A stretch of 64,000 nt of DNA from Acinetobacter larvae (GCF_001704115.1 NZ_CP016895.1:1860001-1924000), one strand, 5' to 3'; shown: positions 1 through 9,059, numbered from the stretch's first letter. Made by a program: numbers and translations. The notes: a model not told the origin generated them from the letters alone.

Positions 1-262
1 TGGTTACGATGCCAGGTCCCGTTGCATAAATTTCTGTGCCGGCTTTGGCGGCCAAATCCAAGCCAGAATGTCCTTCAACCTTACCATTCATCACGCGTTG
101 CCCAAACTCTGAGCTCACTGTTGAATTGGGTAAAGGATGCTTTACAAACCATGACCCTAAAGATGAGGCTGATAGTTTTTGATTGGCCAGTGCCGAGCAA
201 GAAATCATCGCGGTCAATATCGCACAAGAAAAAAACTTCAACTTCGACAATGTCATCATCAT
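1..262 (-). CDS. M23-family peptidoglycan endopeptidase, 3' part outside window
   Basis: The reverse strand is open from an ATG at 262 (three consecutive Met codons, 262, 259 and 256) to the window edge, so only about 87 N-terminal residues are visible. They begin with a signal peptide of the form KLKFFSCAILTAMISCSALA, predicting export to the periplasm. A LytM/M23 start follows, with the motif EGHSGLDLAAKAGTEIYATG, which contains the family's zinc-ligand pattern H-x3-D. Members cut peptide cross-links in peptidoglycan. A Zur-like palindrome lies about 30 bp upstream. The catalytic second half (HxH) is not in the window, so activity cannot be judged. Confidence 0.8.
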   Translation of the reverse strand, partial: MMMTLSKLKFFSCAILTAMISCSALANQKLSASSLGSWFVKHPLPNSTVSSEFGQRVMNGKVEGHSGLDLAAKAGTEIYATGPGIVT

Positions 263-293
263 AAATCTTATCGCTCGTAAAAAACAATGTCAT

Positions 294-306
294 GTTATAA
301 CATAAC
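294..306 (-). promoter_or_regulatory. Zur-like palindromic operator candidate
   Basis: The sequence GTTATAACATAAC differs at one position from the gammaproteobacterial Zur core GTTATANTATAAC and contains the perfect 10-bp palindrome TGTTATAACA. It sits 32 bp upstream of the M23 peptidase start, where a repressor could block its promoter. Zur control of M23 endopeptidases is known elsewhere (Vibrio ShyB). The assignment here is an inference from one near-match. Confidence 0.4.
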
Positions 307-400
307 AAATTAGCTATAAAAAATAAGGTTCGCGTTGATTTTGTAAATACATATTTCTCATGCCTGCTACAAATCATGCCGGTTTATGCAAGCCGGTTGC

Positions 401-429
401 TAGATTATGTTGCACTGGGGCATAATCTA
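401..429. repeat. 9-bp inverted repeat upstream of merR gene
   Basis: TAGATTATG at 401-409 and CATAATCTA at 421-429 are perfect inverted copies separated by 11 nt. A smaller dyad, GGCAT-aatct-ATGCC, overlaps the right arm (419-433). The position 80-110 bp before the preferred MerR start fits an operator in the shared promoter region with the divergent M23 gene. No function is shown by the sequence itself. Confidence 0.4.
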
Positions 430-510
430 TGCCGATATCGCAATGCCTCTAACCCCAAGTATCCGGACATCAAGCATACGGATATTACGGATATATTGCT
501 GAGCAGTAGA

Positions 511-918
511 ATGAATATTAGTACTTTAGCCAAATTAAGTGGTGTTACCCCATCGACCATTCGCTACTATGAGCACATTAAACTCTTAGCCAAGGTGAAA
601 CGGAAAGCCAATGGCTATCGCGAATATCATGACGATGACCTAAAACAATTGATCTTGATTCAGCAAGCACAACAAGTTGGTTTTAGCCTCGCTGAAATCA
701 AGGCACTGTTACCTACCAATATCAAACAATGGAATCATAGCCAATTGCTCGATACGCTCAATGGCAAAATAAAGGACATCGAGCAATTGCAACACCAATT
801 ACAACAGAGCAAACGCAACTTACAAAGCATGATCGATGCCATCACCGATAAGCCAGCAGAAATCAGTTGTGAAGAAAATGCTGAACGTTTGCTGAAACAA
901 TATGCCGTCAAAGATTGA
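511..918 (+). CDS. MerR-family transcriptional regulator
   Basis: The 135-residue protein starts with a MerR helix-turn-helix, MNISTLAKLSGVTPSTIRYY, followed by the usual wing with NGYREY and a C-terminal coiled coil (about 75-125) used for dimerisation. I chose the ATG at 511 because the DNA-binding domain begins exactly there. The frame is open 45 codons further up, but that stretch has no family resemblance. There is no cluster of metal-binding cysteines, so the inducer is more likely organic or redox than a metal. It converges directly on the flavin oxidoreductase gene (stop codons abut at 918/919), a plausible but unproven target. Confidence 0.85.
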   Translation: MNISTLAKLSGVTPSTIRYYEHIKLLAKVKRKANGYREYHDDDLKQLILIQQAQQVGFSLAEIKALLPTNIKQWNHSQLLDTLNGKIKDIEQLQHQLQQSKRNLQSMIDAITDKPAEISCEENAERLLKQYAVKD

Positions 919-2154
919 TCATGTTAGGGCAACTCGCTGCATTTGCTTACGATAAAGTCGACTACGACAAGCTAGCATCTGTTGTTCTTTAAGCAATGCC
1001 CACCACGGTGCAACATTGGGCTTGGCAGCTAGCCCTCGGCTATGACGTTGTAACTGATACTTTACGCGTGCCATCTCGACCAAAGCGGCTAAGGTTTTGT
1101 TGGACCATTGGATTGGCGGCAATTGTGCTGCTACGGGATCATCATGTTGCCATAAAGTGACTAAATCAGGCATCAATGCCAAAGCTGTAGCGATCCCCAC
1201 CATGGCAATACCATCTGATAATACCTGTTCAGCAACCGCTTTACGGCGTATACCACCAGTCAACATCACTGGCATGTGTGCCACATTGACAATCTCTGTG
1301 GCAAATTCCAAGAAATAAGCTTCTCGTGCCAAACTACGCTCATCACGAGTCTTCCCTTGCATTGCCGGTGCTTCATAGCTGCCACCAGAAATCTCGACCA
1401 AATCGACCGCTTCAGCATTGAGCATACTGACGACTTGTTGTGCTTCTGCTGGGCTAAAACCGCCGCGTTGAAAATCTGCAGAGTTCAATTTGACTGCTAC
1501 AGCAAAGTTTTTGGAAACCACAGCGCGAATTGCGCGAATAATCTCCAATAACAAACGTGCACGATTTTCCAGTGAACCGCCCCAGCGGTCTTGTCGTTGA
1601 TTGGTTAATGGTGATAAAAACTGGCTCAGCAAATAACCATGTGCGGCATGAACTTCAACGCCATCAAAACCCGCTTGCTCAGCCAATTGTGCTGTACGGC
1701 TAAAACGCTGAATCAGCTCTGTGATCATCGCTTCAGTCATGGCAATGGGGCGATTAAAACGCTTGGACATATTGCCTAAATTCATGGCAACCGCAGAAGG
1801 TGCCCAGGTTTGCTGTCCCAAATTTGCTTGCATTTGCCGCCCAGGATGATTGATTTGCATCCAAACCTGTGCGCCATGTGCACGGCTGACGTCTGCCCAT
1901 TTCCGAAAAGCAGATAAATGTTGCTCATTTTCAAGCACCACACCCGCAGGTCCAGTCATCGCACGGCGATCAACCATGACATTGCCTGTAATAATCAATC
2001 CCACACCCCCTGCTGCCCAAGCCTGATATAAGCGTAATAAAGCATCAGATGGCGCATGATTGTGATCTGCCATATTTTCTTCCATCGCAGCTTTGGCAAT
2101 ACGATTTTGAATACGGCGTCCATTGGACAATAATAACGGTGCAAATAATGTCAT
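919..2154 (-). CDS. Old Yellow Enzyme-type NADH:flavin oxidoreductase
   Basis: This 411-residue protein is an FMN-dependent TIM-barrel reductase of the OYE/2,4-dienoyl-CoA reductase family. Visible signatures are the HPGRQ motif, EVHAAHGYLLSQFLSP, and the highly conserved DRWGGSLENRARL. The C-terminal iron-sulfur and FAD domains of full dienoyl-CoA reductases are absent, so it is a single-domain ene-reductase acting on activated C=C bonds in the cytoplasm. The frame is open 100 codons further upstream through a 7-bp repeat, but that extension is low-complexity. The ATG at 2154 has AGGG placed about 9 nt before it and starts the family's N-terminus (MTLFAPLLL). The substrate is unknown. Confidence 0.85.
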   Translation of the reverse strand: MTLFAPLLLSNGRRIQNRIAKAAMEENMADHNHAPSDALLRLYQAWAAGGVGLIITGNVMVDRRAMTGPAGVVLENEQHLSAFRKWADVSRAHGAQVWMQINHPGRQMQANLGQQTWAPSAVAMNLGNMSKRFNRPIAMTEAMITELIQRFSRTAQLAEQAGFDGVEVHAAHGYLLSQFLSPLTNQRQDRWGGSLENRARLLLEIIRAIRAVVSKNFAVAVKLNSADFQRGGFSPAEAQQVVSMLNAEAVDLVEISGGSYEAPAMQGKTRDERSLAREAYFLEFATEIVNVAHMPVMLTGGIRRKAVAEQVLSDGIAMVGIATALALMPDLVTLWQHDDPVAAQLPPIQWSNKTLAALVEMARVKYQLQRHSRGLAAKPNVAPWWALLKEQQMLACRSRLYRKQMQRVALT

Positions 2155-2402
2155 TTTCAAGCCCTTGTCAGAGAATAAGCCTACTCTAAGATTAAAGTAG
2201 ACTTTAAGGTCAAGAAAAAAGTTGCAGATTTTACCACTCGCTTGACCGATGCAGGTTTCGTCCCGCTCTTCACTGCACTGCTTTTTCTGAGCTTCTTTTT
2301 TCTGTAATTTTTTTACTGTAATTTTTTTACTGCAATTCTTTAGCACTTTGATGCTGCTGAGATCAGCTGAGATCGAATTCATGCGCGGACACTGATAAAA
2401 CA

Positions 2403-2444
2403 TCGAATATCGAATATCGAATATCGAATATCGAATATCGAATA
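2403..2444. repeat. Heptanucleotide tandem repeat, TCGAATA x6
   Basis: Six perfect contiguous copies of a 7-bp unit lie between the 3' end of the dsdC-like regulator and the start of the oxidoreductase gene, about 250 bp upstream of that start. The unit contains no stop codon in the reverse reading, which is why a spurious repetitive N-terminal extension (FDIRYSI repeats) can be read there. Perfect copies suggest recent slippage. A second 7-bp array occurs at 41870. Confidence 0.95.
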
Positions 2445-2446
2445 GT

Positions 2447-3433
2447 TTAGCCATTCCCCAAAGACGACGAAGCTGTAAGATATTTCACCTGCTGCTGTGT
2501 GAAGTAATGCAGCCGTTGCTGCGCAAAATATTGTGTTTGCTGTTGTAGCCATTGGGTAAAAACCTCGACATCAGCATGTGCATGGTGTGGATAAAGCAAT
2601 TTATAATTTGCTTTACTCTTTACCACGACATCAAAGACATTTACTAAGCGGCCACTCAACAGTTCATCTAAAACCAAAGCACTACGCCCTATAGCAACCC
2701 CTTGATGATTGAGCGCTGCACTGATTGCCAAACTCGATAAGTTAAACTCGATCCCTGAAATACCATCTAACCATTGTGGTTTAAACTGTTCCAAGTAAGT
2801 TTGCCACTCAATATAGGCTGGTGCGCCAATCCATGGCATCGCATCATGCAATAACGTCACCCCCGCAAGACTTTGCGCTTGAGCAAAAGCTGGATGCTGT
2901 GCTAAATAGTCTGGCGTCGCAACTGCGATTAAATATTCATCCAATATCACCTCCGCGGCATCTGGATTAAACGGATGTGGATCATAACGAATGCCTAAAT
3001 CAATCTGTTGATTTTGCATGACTTCACGATCGAGTGCTTGAAATTCAGCTTTGAGTTTCACCACGATATCACGATGCGCCAGATGGAAATCACTCAGTCT
3101 TGGCATTAGCCACTGTAATGCCAATGACGGTAAGCAGTTAATATGAAGTGCATGATTTTCACCTTGCAGTTGCTTCAGTGTTTGGTAAATATCGGCAAAT
3201 GATCGATTCACACAATCGAGTAAAATTTGTCCCTGTTCAGTCAAGCGTAAACTCCGACTTTTCCGGATAAACAATGCAAATCCCAAGCCTTGTTCTAAAC
3301 TACGGATTTGTTGGCTCACCGCACTTTGGGTAATATGCAACCGCTGAGCGGCTTGGGTAAAGCTTAGGCTTTGAGCCGCGATCTGAAAGGTTTTTAATGC
3401 CTCAAAGTTAATCTGTTGCAATCGCATATGCAT
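2447..3433 (-). CDS. dsdC: LysR-family activator, DsdC-like
   Basis: This 328-residue LysR regulator has an N-terminal winged helix-turn-helix (residues about 8-66, with ITQSAVSQQIRSLE) and a C-terminal periplasmic-binding-fold effector domain. It is divergent from dsdA with about 105 bp between the starts. Segments such as TLLHD-MPW and AISAALNHQGVAIGR-ALV closely resemble E. coli DsdC as I know it. It probably senses D-serine and activates dsdA. The C-terminal tail (QQRLHYFTQQQVKYLTASSS) is longer than usual. The gene's final bases lie next to the TCGAATA array. Confidence 0.85.
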   Translation of the reverse strand: MHMRLQQINFEALKTFQIAAQSLSFTQAAQRLHITQSAVSQQIRSLEQGLGFALFIRKSRSLRLTEQGQILLDCVNRSFADIYQTLKQLQGENHALHINCLPSLALQWLMPRLSDFHLAHRDIVVKLKAEFQALDREVMQNQQIDLGIRYDPHPFNPDAAEVILDEYLIAVATPDYLAQHPAFAQAQSLAGVTLLHDAMPWIGAPAYIEWQTYLEQFKPQWLDGISGIEFNLSSLAISAALNHQGVAIGRSALVLDELLSGRLVNVFDVVVKSKANYKLLYPHHAHADVEVFTQWLQQQTQYFAQQRLHYFTQQQVKYLTASSSLGNG

Positions 3434-3538
3434 TAATTCTACTAATGGGTTCCTTAGAAAATATCATTTTTTAAAAGTCCTTGTCTCTATTATTATCAGA
3501 CTTATCTTATAACGCTACGCTTTAGGAATGATCAGCAT

Positions 3539-4879
3539 ATGTTTGAGAATTCACCCCACAGCACACTTGATCACACACTGATTCAACAGCTACAACAGAA
3601 AACGGCCATGCTCTGGCTTAATCCCTACCTGGGTTGTGCGCTGCCCAATGATGCACCCAGTGTACATGCAATTCAGGCGGCACAGGATCGCTTACAACGA
3701 AGCCAAGCCTTGTTACAGCATTTATTTCCAGAGCTTGCTGCCAGCCAAGGTCAAATAGAATCTGATTTAATTGCTCTCAATCAGGCTGAACCCGCGCTTT
3801 TTACCCAGCCGAAACTCAGCAAGCAAGCCATTTATCTTAAAGCGGATCATGCCTTGCCCATTGCCGGCTCAATCAAAGCCCGTGGCGGCTTTCATGAAGT
3901 CATCGCCATTGCTGAACAGATCGCGCTTGAGCAGCAACTGATAACCGCAGAGCAAGACCTCCTTGCGTTAAGCACGGCATCTGCCAAAGCCTGCTTTGCT
4001 GAATACACCATCAGTGTGGGTAGCACAGGTAACTTAGGTTTGAGTATAGGCATTATGGCGGCAGCGTTGGGCTTTAAAGCTGTGGTACATATGTCGGTCG
4101 AAGCCAAAGAATGGAAAAAGCAACGCTTGCGCGATCGTGGTGTCGAGGTCGTTGAACACCGTGGTGATTATGCCGCTGCTGTTGCGGGTGGGCGTGCCGA
4201 AGCAGCAACGCATCCCAAATGTCATTTTGTCGATGATGAGCAATCAACATTGTTATTCTTAGGTTATGCCGCTGCTGCTACTCATCTTGCCCAACAGTTA
4301 CAACAACAGCAACGCCAGATTGATCGTGAACATCCCTTAATCGTCTATATCCCCTGTGGTGTCGGAGGTGCGCCAGGAGGGATTTGCTATGGTCTAAAAG
4401 CCATTTTTGGAGATGCTGTGCATTGTTTCTTTGCCGAGCCTGTCGCCTCTCCTTGCATGCTCGTGCAACTGGCAGCCAATACAGATCAAGCAGTTTCGGT
4501 CTATGACATTGGTTTAGATAATAAAACCGAGGCAGATGGTTTGGCCGTCGGTTTAGCTTCTACACTGGTCAGCCCACTGATGCGCGCACAATTGTCTGGG
4601 GTTTTTACGGTAGAAGACCCACAGCTATACCAAAATTTATATCAGCTCAAGCACCTTGAACAAATTGAGGTTGAACCTTCTGCTGCGGCAGCATTGCAAG
4701 GTCCTGTCTGGCTCAACCACCCCGCCGCTCAAGACTACCTCAACAGCCACAACATTGTGATCGCTCAGGCGACACACGTCATCTGGAGCACTGGGGGGTG
4801 CCTAGTCCCTCAACAAGAAATGCAAAAATTTCAACGCATCGGTCAAGAAATTTATGATCGGCATAAATCTAAAACCTAA
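3539..4879 (+). CDS. dsdA: D-serine ammonia-lyase
   Basis: DsdA converts D-serine to pyruvate and ammonia with pyridoxal phosphate, detoxifying D-serine and supplying carbon and nitrogen. The 446-residue length matches the family (442 in E. coli). The PLP lysine lies in GSIKARGG (K113), the substrate and cofactor loop is SVGSTGNLGLS (about 159-169), and the phosphate-binding loop is CGVGGAPGG (273-281). An AGGA sits before the ATG. The divergent LysR gene is its likely activator. No dsdX-type D-serine permease is adjacent, so uptake must rely on another transporter. Confidence 0.95.
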   Translation: MFENSPHSTLDHTLIQQLQQKTAMLWLNPYLGCALPNDAPSVHAIQAAQDRLQRSQALLQHLFPELAASQGQIESDLIALNQAEPALFTQPKLSKQAIYLKADHALPIAGSIKARGGFHEVIAIAEQIALEQQLITAEQDLLALSTASAKACFAEYTISVGSTGNLGLSIGIMAAALGFKAVVHMSVEAKEWKKQRLRDRGVEVVEHRGDYAAAVAGGRAEAATHPKCHFVDDEQSTLLFLGYAAAATHLAQQLQQQQRQIDREHPLIVYIPCGVGGAPGGICYGLKAIFGDAVHCFFAEPVASPCMLVQLAANTDQAVSVYDIGLDNKTEADGLAVGLASTLVSPLMRAQLSGVFTVEDPQLYQNLYQLKHLEQIEVEPSAAAALQGPVWLNHPAAQDYLNSHNIVIAQATHVIWSTGGCLVPQQEMQKFQRIGQEIYDRHKSKT

Positions 4880-4949
4880 ACGATGATCAATGATAACCAC
4901 TTAACGCTACACAACATAGAAAACAGAGAGAGTTTTTTATTTCCATCAT

Positions 4950-4991
4950 TAAGCACGATGCGCAGCCATATGCGACTTACCATCGTGCTTA
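4950..4991. terminator. Stem-loop between convergent dsdA and helicase genes
   Basis: TAAGCACGATG and CATCGTGCTTA form a perfect 11-bp stem. The 20-nt loop contains an inner CGCA/TGCG pairing, so the element can extrude as a cruciform. There is no U-tract next to it, so termination efficiency is uncertain. Its place between two converging genes argues for a bidirectional transcription stop. Confidence 0.5.
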
Positions 4992-5005
4992 GTTGCATTT
5001 ATTCT

Positions 5006-5041
5006 AGTAAATTTAAATATAAAACAAATATTTAATTTACT
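5006..5041. terminator. A/T-only hairpin near helicase 3' end
   Basis: AGTAAAT-T-TAAATAT pairs with ATATTTAATTTACT, a 14-bp stem with a single bulged T, separated by a short A-rich loop. It lies about 65 bp beyond the helicase stop codon. With no G+C core it may instead mark the edge of an inserted A/T-rich segment. Confidence 0.3.
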
Positions 5042-5104
5042 GTATTTATATTTACATATCATACAACTTTCGCTGAATCGACGGATTAAATTCTGTCATC
5101 GATC

Positions 5105-8100
5105 TTAACCGCCAAAATAAAATGTTGTCGATTCATTGTGATTCATCATATGAGGCTTGGCTTTTAATTGCTGATAATCAATCGTAGGTTGCTCAACAAA
5201 AGCCTGAAAACTTTGATAGCAATACATCATGTCATCTTGTAATTCTATTGATAATTTACCTGTAGACCAATCGCGTAGATGACCAATCACAAATAAGTGT
5301 GATTTGGCACGTGTCACAGCAACATTTAATAGATTAGGCTTGCTATTCACCCATTTAATCCCCCCTGTTTTTCTGCGCAGCACCGAAGCTGCCGTACAGA
5401 CGATTACAGTTGAAGCTTCTTTACCTTGAAAGCTATGTACTGTTCCAATGTTTTCTCTCCAAAAATGATCATAGTTTTTATGTTGTGCCTTTTCGCCCAA
5501 TGCACAATTCATCCAAGCATGATTATTGGGGTCTTTTGCTTGTTTACGCCATTCTTTTATGATTTCATTTTTCATTTGAGTAAAAGGTGTAATAATAAAT
5601 ACACCGCCTGCTAGCATTGCTGCCTGATTTTCTGCCAAATATTGAATTACTTTTAAAGCAACACTTGCCTCAGCACGATTAGCATAACCTTTAGCATTTA
5701 GATTTTCTGCTCGTTCTTCTACATGAATCCAGCCACTTGGAATAAAATGTACATCCTGCATATGCTGTATGCTCGTCGCTGCCACCATTTTATTATCATA
5801 AGCAATGCGATTTGCGATAGAAAACATCGGCTCTAAACAACGACGATGTACTAACAGGGGAATTCCGACTTCACGTTCACCAATTTTTGCATAATATTGA
5901 CTTGCACGATCGGCAATAGTTTGTGCAGACTGGGTCGAAACCAAATATAAATCGCCCCATTCCTGCTTAGCATATTGATGTGCCAAAAGCATATAGTCTT
6001 CTGCAATAGATCGATCTATTTGATATGGAATATTAATAACAGGTTCGAGCTGTATTGGATCTCCAACAAAAACGACTTGTTTACAGCGCTGTAATAACCC
6101 AACGACTTGATAATTTACCGCCTGCCCAGCTTCATCTAATAAGGCTAAACCAAAACCTTCGACCTGTTGCATCAGCTTAAATTGATTTTCAACCGAAGAC
6201 AAAGACGTACTTAAGACAGGAAAAAATAAGAACAACATACTCCATAAACGTTGATGATATACCGGTTGCTCATTTGACTCTAAATGCCCATCCAATAAAG
6301 CCTCTAAGTCACTCCAATATTTTTTCAATTCTGCGCTTTGTGTTTCTAGAATTGCTTCATTTAGCGCCAATGCATGAATAAATAACTGGCTACGGCATTG
6401 ATTTATTTTTTCAGAGCTAAATGGTGTACTTTTCTGCAAAATCGATTCAAATTCAGATGGGTCTATAGAACCTGAGAGCTTATATGCTGACGCGTTACTC
6501 AGGTGTTCTTGAGCATCCAATTGCCACATATCTAGATTTTCAGTACTGACAATAAACTGTTCAGCAGCGCCTAAACATTGATTAAGTTCCTTAAAAGTCT
6601 GTTGGAAATCGCTTATAGCGGCATTTAACTTATTTTCTTGGTGCTTTATATATAGTTTTTTAGCAAACCATTGCTTCTTAACGTCAATAAATGCAAAAGT
6701 CAGTTTATCCCACTCTGGTGCTTGCATGGCTTGAGCAAACTCTAAAAATTCTGCTATTTGTAACTTATCCTGCGCAACCTTATACAAAGCCTCACGTAGC
6801 GGTTTAAAAAAGTCGAGATGCGTTTTAAAATTCGAGCATTGTTCGAAGTCAGCAAATAGATCAAATATCAGTTGATTCTGCTTCCAAAACTCAATTTGTT
6901 TTTTTAAATATATAAGTTTTTGCGAAATATCATCGGTATTTGATATCTGCTTTGTAAAGAGATTCAAGCGATAACGATCATTTATAAACCTAAAATAAGC
7001 TGAAAGCTCGGCTAAGGTTTTTTTAAAGTTTTTACGATTATTTGCATTGCCTAGTACTGCACAAAATAATCCCCATTCGTCTTGTGCAGCAATATGAGAA
7101 AAATGTTTAAGGTCTGCTTTAAATTCTTCAGCAATACTATTTAAAGATGGCAATTCTTTCGATATATTCTCTACAGCTTTATTGTTACTTGAAGCAACTA
7201 AAATACTGTAGTTCATAACCTGATCTAAAAGTTCTGTATTGTCTAATAATGCAGCTTCATTATTTTTTGTATAAAACTTCAACAACTGTACAGTGCGTAA
7301 TACAAATCGTTCCGCAATAATATCCTTTAATAAGGTGGTCTTTCCTGTACCTGGTGGTCCATTTACAGCAACCACAGGATTTTGTATTGTTTCTTTGGCA
7401 ACATTTACAGCGAGTGTTTGTAATAAACTTAAACCATATTTAGCATTGGTTGGCCAACGTCCTAATGCAATGCGGTGAGTAAGTGGAACATAAAAATGAC
7501 CATGCCCTACCGCTTCTGGAATATATGTTCTTTGTTGCGTACCGCATAAATATTTTTGTAAAGGCATAGATAAGCCTGAAAGCCCTTTTTGATCTAATTG
7601 ATTAATGCAGTGTTCTAGATCTTTTACAAAGAATGGACCTAATTGCTGTGATTCATTACCCTCAGGATAAAAACTAAAACGCCATCTAAACGTTAAATCG
7701 CCCTGCGTTGTGATAGCAGGCTGATCGAGAACATCATGTGCATACTCACTTTCGAGCGCTTGACAGTGTAACATCATAAAGTCTCGTGCTGTTTTTTCTG
7801 GCCAAAACTTATTGCTCAATGTTCGATTAATCTTTTTAATTTTATCCTGCAATATTTCTGTGGTGAATAAATCTTTTTGTTCGGGATCGCTAAAATTTAT
7901 TTTGAATAAATTTTCGATTTCATCGACACGTGCAGCAATCCATTCAGATAAACTTAGATTATGTGCCGTACTCGGTGGGCATTTACGGTATATGGTCCGT
8001 ATCGTTGATAAATTAATAATTAAATCTTTATCTTCGGTAGATAATGACCATTGTATCGTGCCTACCTTTGGATCGTAATGTGGTACAAAACTATGTGCCA

Positions 8101-8500
8101 CAAGATAAGTTTTGGGAATAATAAAATTTGGGTGTAAATCAATGTTTTCTGCAATATATCCAGCTTTATGACACTGAAACATAATGACCAAACGGCTCTC
8201 ATCATGAATATAGTCTGAATTATTTTTTATTTTAACAACCAAATCGGTTGCTATTTTAGCTGTAAAACTTTCTGCTTCTTCACTTAAAATGTCTTTATTG
8301 TTTTTAAAAGGACACTCTGGCAAATCAAATAATTCTACATCCAACCAATAATTTAATATTTTTTCACAACGTATTTTATTTTCTATAGTGGAAAGGTCAG
8401 TATTTTCTTGAGCTTGGCTATCGTTATCCAAGGTGTTTTTTTTAAAGGATTTTTTACGATTCAATAAGTTATTCAGTGTTTCTTTAAAATTTATACGCAT
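5105..8500 (-). CDS. Large superfamily 1 (UPF1/Dna2-like) helicase, stand-alone
   Basis: This 1131-residue protein has a Walker A motif GPPGTGKTT near residue 381, a Walker B motif LLDEAGQ near 787 followed by VFVGDPIQLEP, and the C-terminal helicase motifs GTVHSFQGKEASTVIV and LLNVAVTRAKSHLFVIG near 1030-1070. It therefore unwinds or translocates on nucleic acid using ATP. The first 370 residues match no domain I recognise. About 400 mostly helical residues lie between Walker A and Walker B, a large insertion. I see no PLD (HKD) or recognisable nuclease motif. It is monocistronic, flanked by hairpins and a degenerate upstream region, and related architectures occur in phage-defence helicases. 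That role is only a hypothesis. Confidence 0.85.
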   Translation of the reverse strand: MRINFKETLNNLLNRKKSFKKNTLDNDSQAQENTDLSTIENKIRCEKILNYWLDVELFDLPECPFKNNKDILSEEAESFTAKIATDLVVKIKNNSDYIHDESRLVIMFQCHKAGYIAENIDLHPNFIIPKTYLVAHSFVPHYDPKVGTIQWSLSTEDKDLIINLSTIRTIYRKCPPSTAHNLSLSEWIAARVDEIENLFKINFSDPEQKDLFTTEILQDKIKKINRTLSNKFWPEKTARDFMMLHCQALESEYAHDVLDQPAITTQGDLTFRWRFSFYPEGNESQQLGPFFVKDLEHCINQLDQKGLSGLSMPLQKYLCGTQQRTYIPEAVGHGHFYVPLTHRIALGRWPTNAKYGLSLLQTLAVNVAKETIQNPVVAVNGPPGTGKTTLLKDIIAERFVLRTVQLLKFYTKNNEAALLDNTELLDQVMNYSILVASSNNKAVENISKELPSLNSIAEEFKADLKHFSHIAAQDEWGLFCAVLGNANNRKNFKKTLAELSAYFRFINDRYRLNLFTKQISNTDDISQKLIYLKKQIEFWKQNQLIFDLFADFEQCSNFKTHLDFFKPLREALYKVAQDKLQIAEFLEFAQAMQAPEWDKLTFAFIDVKKQWFAKKLYIKHQENKLNAAISDFQQTFKELNQCLGAAEQFIVSTENLDMWQLDAQEHLSNASAYKLSGSIDPSEFESILQKSTPFSSEKINQCRSQLFIHALALNEAILETQSAELKKYWSDLEALLDGHLESNEQPVYHQRLWSMLFLFFPVLSTSLSSVENQFKLMQQVEGFGLALLDEAGQAVNYQVVGLLQRCKQVVFVGDPIQLEPVINIPYQIDRSIAEDYMLLAHQYAKQEWGDLYLVSTQSAQTIADRASQYYAKIGEREVGIPLLVHRRCLEPMFSIANRIAYDNKMVAATSIQHMQDVHFIPSGWIHVEERAENLNAKGYANRAEASVALKVIQYLAENQAAMLAGGVFIITPFTQMKNEIIKEWRKQAKDPNNHAWMNCALGEKAQHKNYDHFWRENIGTVHSFQGKEASTVIVCTAASVLRRKTGGIKWVNSKPNLLNVAVTRAKSHLFVIGHLRDWSTGKLSIELQDDMMYCYQSFQAFVEQPTIDYQQLKAKPHMMNHNESTTFYFGG

Positions 8501-9059
8501 TATCAGTCCCAGACAATATGATCAAGCGATTCGTTATCCGCAGTATAAACTAGCATAATGTCCTTCTGTCGTCATGTCGTTGGGCGAATTCAAGCATAAG
8601 CTGTGACAGTTTTAAACGGGTTAAAAGAATCAACTAATCTGAAAAAAACGTCCAAACAAAGGTGGTCGCGATATTTTGAATAACCGCAAACATATTCATC
8701 AGCGATATTCTATTATCGTTAATCCTCCTTTCATACTGCGGGTTTATTATTAAATAATGAACCATGAGAATATGACTTGAATCGAATCTAAACACAAATC
8801 CATCCGATTCAAGCGCATAGCTTAAGTCCATAGTTGTACCCACAATGCTCTAATTAAATAATTTATCCTGAAGTCACATAGCTTCATTTTATGTTAAATA
8901 AGATATCCAAGACATGAGCAGCGCTGCTGCGCAAGTTAGTGTTGGTGCTGCACCTGACGGTTTCGATCATAAACGATCTTGCCGTCAAGTGTATCCTAAA
9001 TAACATAATATAATCAGCCTTTAAGCTAAATGATGCATCCTAAAAAGTGCATAATAAGC
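8501..9059. other. Gene-poor stretch upstream of helicase gene
   Basis: This interval has no convincing gene. A 69-codon reverse frame at 8634-8843 (GTG start) has ordinary-looking composition but no recognisable domain and no well-placed ribosome site, so it may be chance or a decayed gene. The left part should hold the helicase promoter. A hairpin with TGACGG/CCGTCA ends and internal GATC pairing lies at 8957-8989. The rest is A/T-rich with no other structure I can name. Confidence 0.4.

Noticed and set aside
2155..2454. 100-codon N-terminal extension of the flavin oxidoreductase
   Set aside because: It is read through the TCGAATA array and low-complexity Lys-rich sequence. The family N-terminus and a ribosome site point to the ATG at 2154.
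4950..4991. Attachment site or recombination site
   Set aside because: The cruciform lies between convergent genes and has no second copy in the window, so a transcription-stop role is simpler.
8889..8899. XerD-type dif half-site (TTATGTTAAAT)
   Set aside because: The 11-bp half matches, but no XerC half lies at the required 6-bp spacing (only a CATA at the wrong distance), so it is probably chance.
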